Of a stretch of DNA of 64,000 bases, positions 57,109 through 64,000 are shown one piece after another. The notes under the pieces were generated by a model. That model did no database searches and was not told where the DNA came from. It was given only the letters and a program-made list of their open reading frames with translations. Where the stretch lies: positions 119,469 through 183,468 of IMG/VR virus record IMGVR_UViG_3300027806_000001; one strand, given 5' to 3'. The stretch comes from a virus. Each line of letters begins with the position of its first letter. Within the stretch, counting starts at the first letter, position 1. The position numbers and the translations under genes are program-made.

Positions 57109-57761
57109 CACATGAGTCCTTTTCGAATTAGCTGCCTTTGGAAGTCCCGGGCAAGCGCCTGGCGGAACTGGGGGTTGCTGTACAGCTCGATGTCGCCGAT
57201 GTCTGCCCCGACGGGCAGGTCTTCCATTGTATCCTCGATAAGCCTATTTTGCCTGCTGCGGCTGTGATGGCCGTAGATGCCGCCCAGCAGGGCGCCGAGG
57301 GCCGCACCTCCGGCACCGGCCGGAATGGCTCCGATTCCCGACAGCGCCCCTGCGCCCGCGCCGACTCCGCCTCCCAGCAGGGCGCCAAGGGCGCCGGTGC
57401 CGATCGAGGCCCAGGCCGGGCTGGACATCTGGCTGGAGATCGGATCGGCCTCGGTGGCGAGGATGTCCGGGAACATCTGCCTCTTGGCAGCCTCGACCTC
57501 GAGCCGTTCCTGAGGCGTCAGGAGGCGCTTGCAGCCGAAGCCCGGGGTGCATCGGACAGGGACGTCGACGATGGACTCGGAGCTCGAGACCGCGGACTTC
57601 TTCTGAGTCTTCTTCGCCTTGGGCTTGGGCACGCCGCCGGCAGGCACGCAGTTGGGGACCTCGCGGCCGCCCTTCATCTTGGTGCCCACCTGGGTGTAGC
57701 CCTTCCAGCAGGCGTTCTGCTGTTCGGCGAGCTTTAGGAGGTTGGCTGCGATCTTGATCAA
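57108..57761 (-). CDS. Glycine-zipper protein, 217 aa (TTG start)
   Basis: TTG overlaps the upstream stop as TTGA with AAGGG about nine bases before; the start LIKIAANLLKLAE resembles MIKLASNLQNL of the gene downstream, which supports this choice. A CxxxxxC-rich segment (CTPGFGC) precedes a Gly/Ala-rich zipper (about 112-150) that is similar in type, not sequence, to those at 55975. Charged helical tail. Probable membrane-active virion protein. Confidence 0.6.
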   Translation of the reverse strand: MIKIAANLLKLAEQQNACWKGYTQVGTKMKGGREVPNCVPAGGVPKPKAKKTQKKSAVSSSESIVDVPVRCTPGFGCKRLLTPQERLEVEAAKRQMFPDILATEADPISSQMSSPAWASIGTGALGALLGGGVGAGAGALSGIGAIPAGAGGAALGALLGGIYGHHSRSRQNRLIEDTMEDLPVGADIGDIELYSNPQFRQALARDFQRQLIRKGLM

Positions 57762-58459
57762 GCGGAAAGGCCCTTGGAGAACGTGTCTACGAACGAATTC
57801 CAGGACTTGGTGTCCCTGTTCATCAGCGGCGCGCCGTTCAATTGTACCATCAGCCTGTTGGTCTGTCTCTGGACGTAGGACTGGACGTCGTCCCGGAACT
57901 GGACCTGGTTCTGCACGATCATCTGGGCCTCGACCGTGTCGGCGGCGTGCGACTCCATGTTGGCCGTGTAGTCGTCCCTGCCCATGTCGGAGACCTTGGC
58001 CAGGGCTGGCGGCAGCCGGTACAGGCCCTGTTCCTTGCACACCTCGCCGATGTACCGCCTGACCTCCGGGCTCAGCCTGGAGGGCGTCTCGGGGTCGAGC
58101 ATGGTCAGCTCGGTGACCGCCCAGGCGCACTCGTAGACGTCGGCGATGTCGAACACGTCGTAGCTGAGCGGGGTGCCGGACAGCACGTTGGCCGTGTTCA
58201 TGAAGGTCGAGACGTCCTTGTGCACCAGGTCCGTCGTCAGGGAAGACCAGAGAGCCCAGACCTTGTCCGTGTTGACGGCCGGGATGTCGTCGATGCCGAA
58301 CCCCTCCTCGAGCTCCTTGCGGAAAGCCTGGGGATCCTGGTCGAAGATCTCCTGGCCGTACGAGTCGAGGACCAGGGTCAGCAGGACGGTGCCGACGGTG
58401 TCGGCGCTCTGCCACAGCTGCTCGTACGCCTGCTTGGATGCGATGCTCCGGATGGGCAT
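57758..58459 (-). CDS. Hypothetical morphogenesis protein, 233 aa
   Basis: Mostly helical with conserved-looking aromatic residues (LVLDSYGQEIFDQDPQAFRK). GGAGG sets the ATG. It lies between the 462-aa gene and the glycine-zipper genes and probably belongs to virion assembly; no family recognised. Confidence 0.6.
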   Translation of the reverse strand: MPIRSIASKQAYEQLWQSADTVGTVLLTLVLDSYGQEIFDQDPQAFRKELEEGFGIDDIPAVNTDKVWALWSSLTTDLVHKDVSTFMNTANVLSGTPLSYDVFDIADVYECAWAVTELTMLDPETPSRLSPEVRRYIGEVCKEQGLYRLPPALAKVSDMGRDDYTANMESHAADTVEAQMIVQNQVQFRDDVQSYVQRQTNRLMVQLNGAPLMNRDTKSWNSFVDTFSKGLSA

Positions 58460-58477
58460 GCAGGATCCTCCGAGGGG

Positions 58478-59866
58478 TTACTGAGTCGGGGCTGACTGCG
58501 GCATGCCTGGCTGAGGAGCGTTGGCCTGGCCGTACGGAGCCGCGGCGAGCTGCTGCTTGGCCTGACGGGCCTTGGAGGCCGCCAGGGCGGCGTTGGCGTC
58601 CAGGGTCTCGATCTTGGCCATCTCCTTCTTCTCGTTCATGCGCGCTTCAAAGGACTGGTCGTCCTCCCACGGCTCGGGCTTCTGAACGTCTTCCTGAGGC
58701 TGTTCCGGAATCTGGATCGCCGGATGTTCCATCGAGATGGCCGGATCCTGGCTCTCCTTGAACAGGTCCTCGATCAGGTCGTCCGCGGTCGCCGGACGGT
58801 AGCCCGCCTTCTTGACCGCGCTCTCGAAGCGATGGGCCTCCGGCTTGGGCAGGGTGGGCAGGATCTCGGCGGCCTTGGACCGGTCGACGTTGATGCCGTC
58901 CGGCTGGCAGTAGGACAGGAAGTCGTCGCCGGCGACCTTGAGGCCCTTCTCCAGCTGGTGGTCGGTGATGTTGCGCAGGTCGACCGGCGTGCCGGTGGTG
59001 AGGTAGACCACGGTCTCCGTCTGGGAAGCCGCCTTGGAGAAGCTGACGCGGAAGCAGACGTCCACCGGGTGCTGGATGGAAGTGCCCCACTTCGACGCCA
59101 GCTTGTGGCGGACGTCCACGGCCTCGAGGGCCGAGGCGATCAGGTCGCCGCTGCGGCATACCTCGGAGGGCCTGCTGTTGAGGTCCTGCGCGACCTTGAG
59201 CAGCTCGTCCTCGAGCTCGGTCCACTTCGACATGGGGATGGCCGACAGCCGGTCCGTGATGGCCGCCGCGACCTTGGTGTTCAGGTTGAACCAGACCTGG
59301 GGATTGGCCAGGCGGTCCAGGTACATCTTCGCCCGGGTGTCCATGGTCGCCCCCGAGGCGGCCTTGAGCAGCCTGGCGGCGGCCTCCTTCTGGGCGCCGA
59401 TCGGGAACTTGAAGCGGTTCTGGTGGAGCCAGCCGGCGCTGGCCGCCGCGGCCTCCTTGGTGTGGCAGGGGCAGCGCTCGATGCGCTGGCCGCGGTAGTC
59501 GAACGAGAGGGCGTACGAGACGGGGATCTCCTTGACCTCGAAGGCGCGCTTGATCGCCTGCACGTCGTCCACGATGCCCCAGACCTTGGCCGCCTTGACG
59601 AGCCTGTCCTCGGCTTGTGGACTGGCCGGCGCCGAGGTACACTGGTTCCCGTAGAAGTAGAGAGCAGAGCACCAGCAATTGGCCTTGCTGTCCAGGGCGA
59701 ACTTCCGGTTCGACTGGTCCGCGAAGGCCGCCGCAGGCAGCCCGTCGGCCGCCTCGCGGTCCAGGACCTGGGCCGACTTGACGTATTCCGGCATGTCGAC
59801 CCGACGAATGAACGCGTTGTAGTACCTACGGGAGACGTCGTCGGTCATGTCGATCCAGAGGCTCAT
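58478..59866 (-). CDS. Probable structural or head-assembly protein, 462 aa
   Basis: The N-terminal third has a pattern (FADQSNRKFALDSKANCWCS followed by LYFYGNQ) I associate with conserved phage proteins found near head genes. Middle is helical; the C-terminal 110 residues are Gln/Ala/Pro-rich and disordered, as in scaffold-like proteins. Start ATG has AAGGA; it overlaps the rightward gene start by 20 bases. A perfect TATAAT lies 39 bases upstream. Role not proven. Confidence 0.6.
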   Translation of the reverse strand: MSLWIDMTDDVSRRYYNAFIRRVDMPEYVKSAQVLDREAADGLPAAAFADQSNRKFALDSKANCWCSALYFYGNQCTSAPASPQAEDRLVKAAKVWGIVDDVQAIKRAFEVKEIPVSYALSFDYRGQRIERCPCHTKEAAAASAGWLHQNRFKFPIGAQKEAAARLLKAASGATMDTRAKMYLDRLANPQVWFNLNTKVAAAITDRLSAIPMSKWTELEDELLKVAQDLNSRPSEVCRSGDLIASALEAVDVRHKLASKWGTSIQHPVDVCFRVSFSKAASQTETVVYLTTGTPVDLRNITDHQLEKGLKVAGDDFLSYCQPDGINVDRSKAAEILPTLPKPEAHRFESAVKKAGYRPATADDLIEDLFKESQDPAISMEHPAIQIPEQPQEDVQKPEPWEDDQSFEARMNEKKEMAKIETLDANAALAASKARQAKQQLAAAPYGQANAPQPGMPQSAPTQ

Positions 59867-62534
59867 AGACGGTATTCCTTCGGAAGGGTTCTACTCTTCC
59901 CTGCATTATACGAAAGTCCTGGAATTGCTGGGAGCAGGGGAATCCTGCGTCCCGGGTTCCAAGGTCCGGTGCCCTGCGTGCAAGACGGCCACCATGACCG
60001 TCTTCGAGCTGGACCACATCGGCGCCTGGATGCACTGCTCGCGGTGCAGCCTGGCCGGGGACGGGATCCGCATGTACGGTGCAGCTTACAGGATCTCGGA
60101 TCCGGAGGAGCTGCTGGAGCGCGTCGCGGGCGACCTCAAGGCGCGCAACCTGGCCCCCGAGGACCTGTCGGCCTACTGCAAGACCTACGACTTCCTGTAC
60201 AACAGGGTCGACAGGCTGTGGAGCCGGGCCAGGGCGGCCATGGCCGGCCAGGCCAACCGCATGGGCGCCGGCCGGCTGCACGAGCTGAACCTCTGGCTGA
60301 GCCAGGACGTCTTCGACCGCGGGCTGGCCAAGTGGGTCGGCTTTGCCTTCAAGAGCGAGGCCGAGGAGATGCTGGACTGCAAGATCGCCGGGATTCCCAA
60401 GAAGCACGAGGGGCTGCTGGTGGTCCCGTTCCACCTGCGGCCAGGCCTGATGGCCGGCTTCGGCTTCATCGGAGCCTCGGACCAGCTGGCGTACGTCAAC
60501 CTGCTGCAGGGGCACGAGGCGGGGGTCTGCGGCCTGCCGGCCTGCGTCGACGCCGACGACACCAAGGTCTACGTGATGCAGCACCCCATGCAGGCCCTCC
60601 GCATAGCCCACAAGTGCGCCGTGGAGGGCTACCGGAAGATCCGCGCCGTGGCCAAGTCCCCCATGGGCCAGCTGGATCCCGCCACCCTGCTGGGCATGGA
60701 CCAGATCGCCTGGATCGACCTGCCCGAGACGTCGGTGCTCAAGGCCTGCGCCAAGGACCGCAACTTCAAGGTCATGCAGCTGGACACGCCGTACGTGTGG
60801 CGGCCGGCCGAGAAGACGTCCAGGCTCTGGGAGAACTCCCTGATGCCGGTGATCCACAGGACCGTCGACGAGACGCCGCGGCACGGCCCGGTGGACTTCC
60901 TGGCCGGCCACCTGGCGGCCATGGGCGTCCTGGCGGCGCGAGGCGAGGTCGAGGCCATGGAGCTGACCCAGTTCGAGCGGAACCTGCTGCTGGTGTCCTG
61001 CACCAACGAGGATCTGCGGGAGAAGATGAAGGACATCGTCTCGGCGTCGCCGATGGGCTCGGCGCCGATCATGGTCGACAAGAGGATCATCGTCGAGAGG
61101 GACGGCAAGCTCTGGGCCCAGGGATCCCGCGAGGTGTCGGACGAGATGGTGTGCGACGTCATAGTCCGCATCCAGCACATCTGCCGGTCGTCCGTCTCCG
61201 GCGAGGCGTCGCTGTTCGGCAAGATGTCCACGGGGGCGGTAGAGGTGGAGTTCCAGCTGCCGGAGGCCTGGCTGCGGGACGAACCGGCCAAGACCCTGGC
61301 CCGGCTGGCCGCCAAGGCCAACCTGTCGAGGCAGCCGTTCCTGGCCGACTCGATCGCCAGGAAGTACCTCGACATCCTGGTGCGCATCAGCTGCCCGGAG
61401 GTCCACTCGGTGCAGGAGCACGTCGGGTTCGACCAGGACGGCCTGCGGTTCAGCCTGCCGAGGATGTGCATCTCCTCCGACTCGATCCGGGCCGGCGTGC
61501 CGTTCGTCATGTCGGACGGGGAGCTGCCCGCGGCCTCGGCCGAGATCGACCCCCAGGCCAAGCTCACGTCCATAGCCGGGATCTTCCGCCCCGGGGCCGA
61601 GAACGCCTGCTACCTGGCCGCCATGGCCTCGGTCATCTCGGGCTGCCACGCCGCCAGGTCGGGCCCCAGGGGGGCGGGTACGATGCTGGTGGGCGAGAAG
61701 GGCGAGCTGGCCGAGTACGTCTTCGACCTGATCCGGATGGACCTGGGCCTCGAGGCGGTGGTCCTGGGGTCGCGCGCCGAGATGGACGCAGCCCTGCGCA
61801 TGTCGGCCGGGCACCACGTCCCGGTGGCGATCGACGCCCTCAGGTCGGCTCCGCGGCTCGTCGCGGACTGGCTGGAGGGCTCGGGCCGCAGCACCCTGAT
61901 GCTCGCCTCGCCCATGACGGCGTGCAGCCTCGGGGCCGATCCCGACTGGAACTTCGTCAGGGCCAACGTGGAGTTCCGCGCCGAGGGCAGGGGCCTGCTG
62001 AACAGCGAGCTCTTCTTTCCCTTCGCCATGCAGTACTCCATCACCATGGGCGGAGGTCCGGCGAGGCAGCTGCTGGAGTCGCTGAAGTACCTGTCGGACT
62101 CCCTCGGCGGCGACAGGTCGGCCCTGGACCAGGCCGCCCGGTGCCTGTCCTCGTGCGGGCTGGTCAACGCCCGGTCCCCGGGCATCCAGCTGATGAGCTT
62201 CCTCAACGAGGGCGTCGAGGCCGGCATGTTCAAGACCTTCACCGGCGAGGCGTCGGCCAAGCGGAAGTACGTCGTGCTGCGCGGCATCGACGACACCGTG
62301 TCCATCGACCTGACGGCCCTGCTGGGCCAGATGAGGTTCTACCACCTGCCGGTGCGCACCTGGACGGCGTCCGTCGAGCATCTCAAGATGCTCGGCGCCG
62401 AGGAGCTGCAGCACGAAGGCGGCACCCTGCTGAGGTTCAGGAAGCCGCTGTGGAACACCCTGGTGGCCGCGGTGAAGCGCATGAAGTCGCTGCGCCGCGC
62501 CTTCCTGTCGGAGCTGGCCGCTACCTCTCGATGA
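59847..62534 (+). CDS. Zinc-ribbon primase/helicase-like protein with degenerate ATPase site, 895 aa
   Basis: N-terminal zinc ribbon CPACK ... CSRC (about residues 42-65) like those of phage primases. A middle part (about 160-350) has the alternation of a TOPRIM-like region with VYVMQHPMQALRIAH; the C-terminal 500 residues resemble a helicase fold but the P-loop region reads LVGEKGELAEY, lacking GKS/T. So it may be a primase-related protein without ATP hydrolysis. The ATG at 59847 has a modest GGGAGA 11 bases upstream. Function uncertain. Confidence 0.6.
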   Translation: MSIQRLIDGIPSEGFYSSLHYTKVLELLGAGESCVPGSKVRCPACKTATMTVFELDHIGAWMHCSRCSLAGDGIRMYGAAYRISDPEELLERVAGDLKARNLAPEDLSAYCKTYDFLYNRVDRLWSRARAAMAGQANRMGAGRLHELNLWLSQDVFDRGLAKWVGFAFKSEAEEMLDCKIAGIPKKHEGLLVVPFHLRPGLMAGFGFIGASDQLAYVNLLQGHEAGVCGLPACVDADDTKVYVMQHPMQALRIAHKCAVEGYRKIRAVAKSPMGQLDPATLLGMDQIAWIDLPETSVLKACAKDRNFKVMQLDTPYVWRPAEKTSRLWENSLMPVIHRTVDETPRHGPVDFLAGHLAAMGVLAARGEVEAMELTQFERNLLLVSCTNEDLREKMKDIVSASPMGSAPIMVDKRIIVERDGKLWAQGSREVSDEMVCDVIVRIQHICRSSVSGEASLFGKMSTGAVEVEFQLPEAWLRDEPAKTLARLAAKANLSRQPFLADSIARKYLDILVRISCPEVHSVQEHVGFDQDGLRFSLPRMCISSDSIRAGVPFVMSDGELPAASAEIDPQAKLTSIAGIFRPGAENACYLAAMASVISGCHAARSGPRGAGTMLVGEKGELAEYVFDLIRMDLGLEAVVLGSRAEMDAALRMSAGHHVPVAIDALRSAPRLVADWLEGSGRSTLMLASPMTACSLGADPDWNFVRANVEFRAEGRGLLNSELFFPFAMQYSITMGGGPARQLLESLKYLSDSLGGDRSALDQAARCLSSCGLVNARSPGIQLMSFLNEGVEAGMFKTFTGEASAKRKYVVLRGIDDTVSIDLTALLGQMRFYHLPVRTWTASVEHLKMLGAEELQHEGGTLLRFRKPLWNTLVAAVKRMKSLRRAFLSELAATSR
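59905..59910 (-). promoter_or_regulatory. Promoter -10 box for the leftward assembly genes
   Basis: TATAAT on the minus strand, 39 bases upstream of the ATG at 59866. There is no good TTGACA at 17 bases, so it may need an activator or be a weak promoter. A perfect -10 is rare by chance in DNA of this GC content. It lies inside the start of the rightward gene. Confidence 0.45.
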
Positions 62535-62802
62535 ACGTCATGCCCTCGGAGAAGACGAGGGCGTCCACCCCGAGCACGCGCTTGATCCGGTCGATCTCGG
62601 CGTCGGGGGCGCGACGCAGGTTGGCCAGCAGGCCGGACGCGGCCTCGGCCGCCATCTTCCTGCGCTCGCACTTGGAGCAGGTCCCGGGGTGGGCGCCGCT
62701 GGCGTGGGCGTGGGCGTCGCGGACCGACGGCGAGACGCCGCGGACGGCGGCGTTGTTCATCAGGTCGAGCAGGGTGGAGTGGGTGACTGGCTGTCGTCTC
62801 AT
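62521..62802 (-). CDS. Hypothetical protein with CxxC, 93 aa
   Basis: A central CSKCERRK motif and His-rich DAHAHASGAHPGTC suggest metal binding; the rest is helical. Ribosome site is weak, and it begins two bases after the previous stop, so it is likely coupled. Overlaps the end of the rightward gene by 14 bases. Confidence 0.5.
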   Translation of the reverse strand: MRRQPVTHSTLLDLMNNAAVRGVSPSVRDAHAHASGAHPGTCSKCERRKMAAEAASGLLANLRRAPDAEIDRIKRVLGVDALVFSEGMTFIER

Positions 62803-62804
62803 GG

Positions 62805-63218
62805 TCAGAATGCCGGGGAGATGTAGGTCTCGGTCCGCTGCGCCTCGAACTTGGACAGGATCCTGACATCCTCCGCCAGGTCCTTCACCTGGGCGCGCAT
62901 GAGGGCCAGCGACTCCTGCATGGTCTCGAGATTGTAGAAGACCAGCGTCCATGCGTGCGCCCTGTAGAGCACCTGGCCCTCGGCCGGGCCGCCACGCTGG
63001 AACGCCGCGAAGTCGCCGGCCTTGACGATGCCGTAGAACTCGTCGACGTAGCCGTCCGTGGTCGACTTCCTCTCGATGAGCAGGATGTCCTGGTCGAAGG
63101 ACGTGTTCGCGTAGAGGGGAGTGCCCACGGTGCCGGTGACGATGCCGACCCGGTAGATCGGGGTGGGGCGGGCGTCGCCTTCGTTGGAGATGGTGAAGTT
63201 GATGGTGAAGTTCGCCAT
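62805..63218 (-). CDS. Probable structural protein, 137 aa
   Basis: Beta-rich N-terminal two thirds (MANFTINFTISNEGD, Thr/Val rich) and a helical end (MRAQVKDLAEDVRILSKFEA). The composition fits a small virion protein. Start ATG has AGGG upstream, two bases after the previous stop. Family not recognised. Confidence 0.55.
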   Translation of the reverse strand: MANFTINFTISNEGDARPTPIYRVGIVTGTVGTPLYANTSFDQDILLIERKSTTDGYVDEFYGIVKAGDFAAFQRGGPAEGQVLYRAHAWTLVFYNLETMQESLALMRAQVKDLAEDVRILSKFEAQRTETYISPAF

Positions 63219-63220
63219 GG

Positions 63221-64000
63221 TCAGACCCTGCCTTCGGTGCTCGAGCTTCCGTAGAACTCGCCGGCTGAGAGGAGATTGCGGCTTGGCATGAGGGACTGCT
63301 GGCCGCCGGTGGCCGGGCAACTGCCCTGGAACGTGAGCTGCTCGTCGAAGAACCACACGATCTTGCACGAGCAGTCGGCCTGGGTGGCTTCCTTCGCCCA
63401 CGGCACGTAGCCGTAGAGCAGGATCGGGGTGTCGTTCATCACGGGCACGGGGTAGTAGCCCTTCTCGTACATAGCCACCAGGTCCGTGCCCGGAGGGAGA
63501 TGGGTCGCCGTGCCTGTCCTGGGCAGCACCGTCTCCTTGATGTTGAAGGCGGTCATCTCGCCTGGGCTGGTGCCGGGCGGGACTATGCCGTGACCAACCT
63601 CGCCCTGCTCGTACCACTTGTCCGCAGTCGTGCAGGTGGCGTTGTCGATGGAGCCCAGGTTGCTTCTCAGGATGTCCCTGATGTTGCCCACCAGCTCCGC
63701 CTTGTACTCCCAGGTCGTGATTATCGACACGCCTCCGGGCCCCGGAACGCCGCCTATGCTGCTGGAGCTCTTGACCTTGGCCAGCATGGGGCCGATGATG
63801 CTGTAGTTCGAGACCTGGGAGCCGAACGCCTCCTTGCCGTTGCACTGGTTGCAGTCGTACTCCTCGGTCCAGGGGGTGACGGGGATGAAGCTCTCGGCGC
63901 CGAACTCCTCGGCGAAGAACGCCTCCGGCGTGGTGTAGTCGTCGAAGTCGGGCCCGAGGTTGCCGATGCGGTAGCCCCTGCCGAGCGAGGTGTAGCCGCA
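63221..64000 (-). CDS. Probable structural protein, partial at the window edge, 259 aa visible
   Basis: The frame is open from the stop at 63221 to the right edge, so the start lies outside. Near the visible beginning is ESFIPVTPWTEEYDCNQCNG with a CxxC. Beta-rich, Gly/Thr/Pro-rich, with several Cys (CTTADKWYEQG, ADCSCKIVWFF), typical of a virion decoration or tail protein. No family recognised. Confidence 0.6.
   Translation of the reverse strand, partial: CGYTSLGRGYRIGNLGPDFDDYTTPEAFFAEEFGAESFIPVTPWTEEYDCNQCNGKEAFGSQVSNYSIIGPMLAKVKSSSSIGGVPGPGGVSIITTWEYKAELVGNIRDILRSNLGSIDNATCTTADKWYEQGEVGHGIVPPGTSPGEMTAFNIKETVLPRTGTATHLPPGTDLVAMYEKGYYPVPVMNDTPILLYGYVPWAKEATQADCSCKIVWFFDEQLTFQGSCPATGGQQSLMPSRNLLSAGEFYGSSSTEGRV

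Noticed and set aside
1-64000. Prophage or temperate lifestyle
   Set aside because: No integrase, excisionase, repressor with lysogeny layout, or attachment-like repeats seen; the single small HTH gene is not enough.

Overview
This is part of the genome of a tailed double-stranded DNA bacteriophage (Caudoviricetes), probably a large and strictly lytic one. It is GC-rich (about two thirds GC by eye) and very tightly packed: many neighbours overlap by four bases (ATGA or GTGA), GTG and TTG starts are common, and most genes have a strong purine Shine-Dalgarno site. The promoters I can see are of bacterial sigma-70 type, so the host is a GC-rich bacterium, but nothing identifies it further. I saw no integrase, attachment site, tRNA, rRNA, insertion sequence or CRISPR array.

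Layout. Bases 1-51,930 are read almost entirely leftward. From the left: small membrane and secreted proteins with an unusual structured RNA region (1-2,300); portal protein and an ankyrin-like protein (3-5.3 kb); a MoxR ATPase / VWA-metallopeptidase module (5.5-10.7 kb); a long accessory run of small genes that includes a probable Tad1-type anti-defence nucleotide sponge, a RuvC-like resolvase and a GroES-like co-chaperonin (11-20 kb); a lipoprotein, cysteine-cluster proteins and a tail-fibre-like protein (20-27 kb); a dATP/dGTP diphosphohydrolase and small genes (27-30 kb). Then comes the replication and recombination block (30.4-46.3 kb): UvsX/RecA-like recombinase, a repeat-tailed protein, a family A DNA polymerase with an N-terminal glycosylase-like region, ClpS, primase, DnaB-like helicase, SF2 helicase, SbcC/gp46-like and SbcD/gp47-like proteins, plus a small HTH regulator with its own promoter. 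An AT-rich repeat inside a long inverted repeat (46.4 kb) follows, then a 1,560-residue protein.

Bases 51,929-55,919 are read rightward: the large terminase, interrupted in its ATP-binding loop by a class 3-type intein, then a promoter followed by a highly structured RNA, and three small genes. 55,975-59,866 is leftward (probable morphogenesis genes with glycine-zipper modules), 59,847-62,534 rightward (a zinc-ribbon primase/helicase-like protein), and 62,521-64,000 leftward (probable structural genes, the last cut by the window edge).

How it fits together: polymerase, primase, helicases and UvsX/gp46/gp47-like proteins would support recombination-dependent replication; terminase and portal package DNA; GroES, ClpS, MoxR-VWA and the Tad1-like protein look like tools for managing host chaperones, proteolysis and immunity. 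The most unusual material is outside the proteins: a repeated intergenic element with a conserved CTAAAyA box and a TATCCATACATAGG-like core, a multi-helix leader with competing pairings, two candidate small RNAs and the 46.4-kb repeat structure. All calls come from reading the sequence; no database search or folding program was run.
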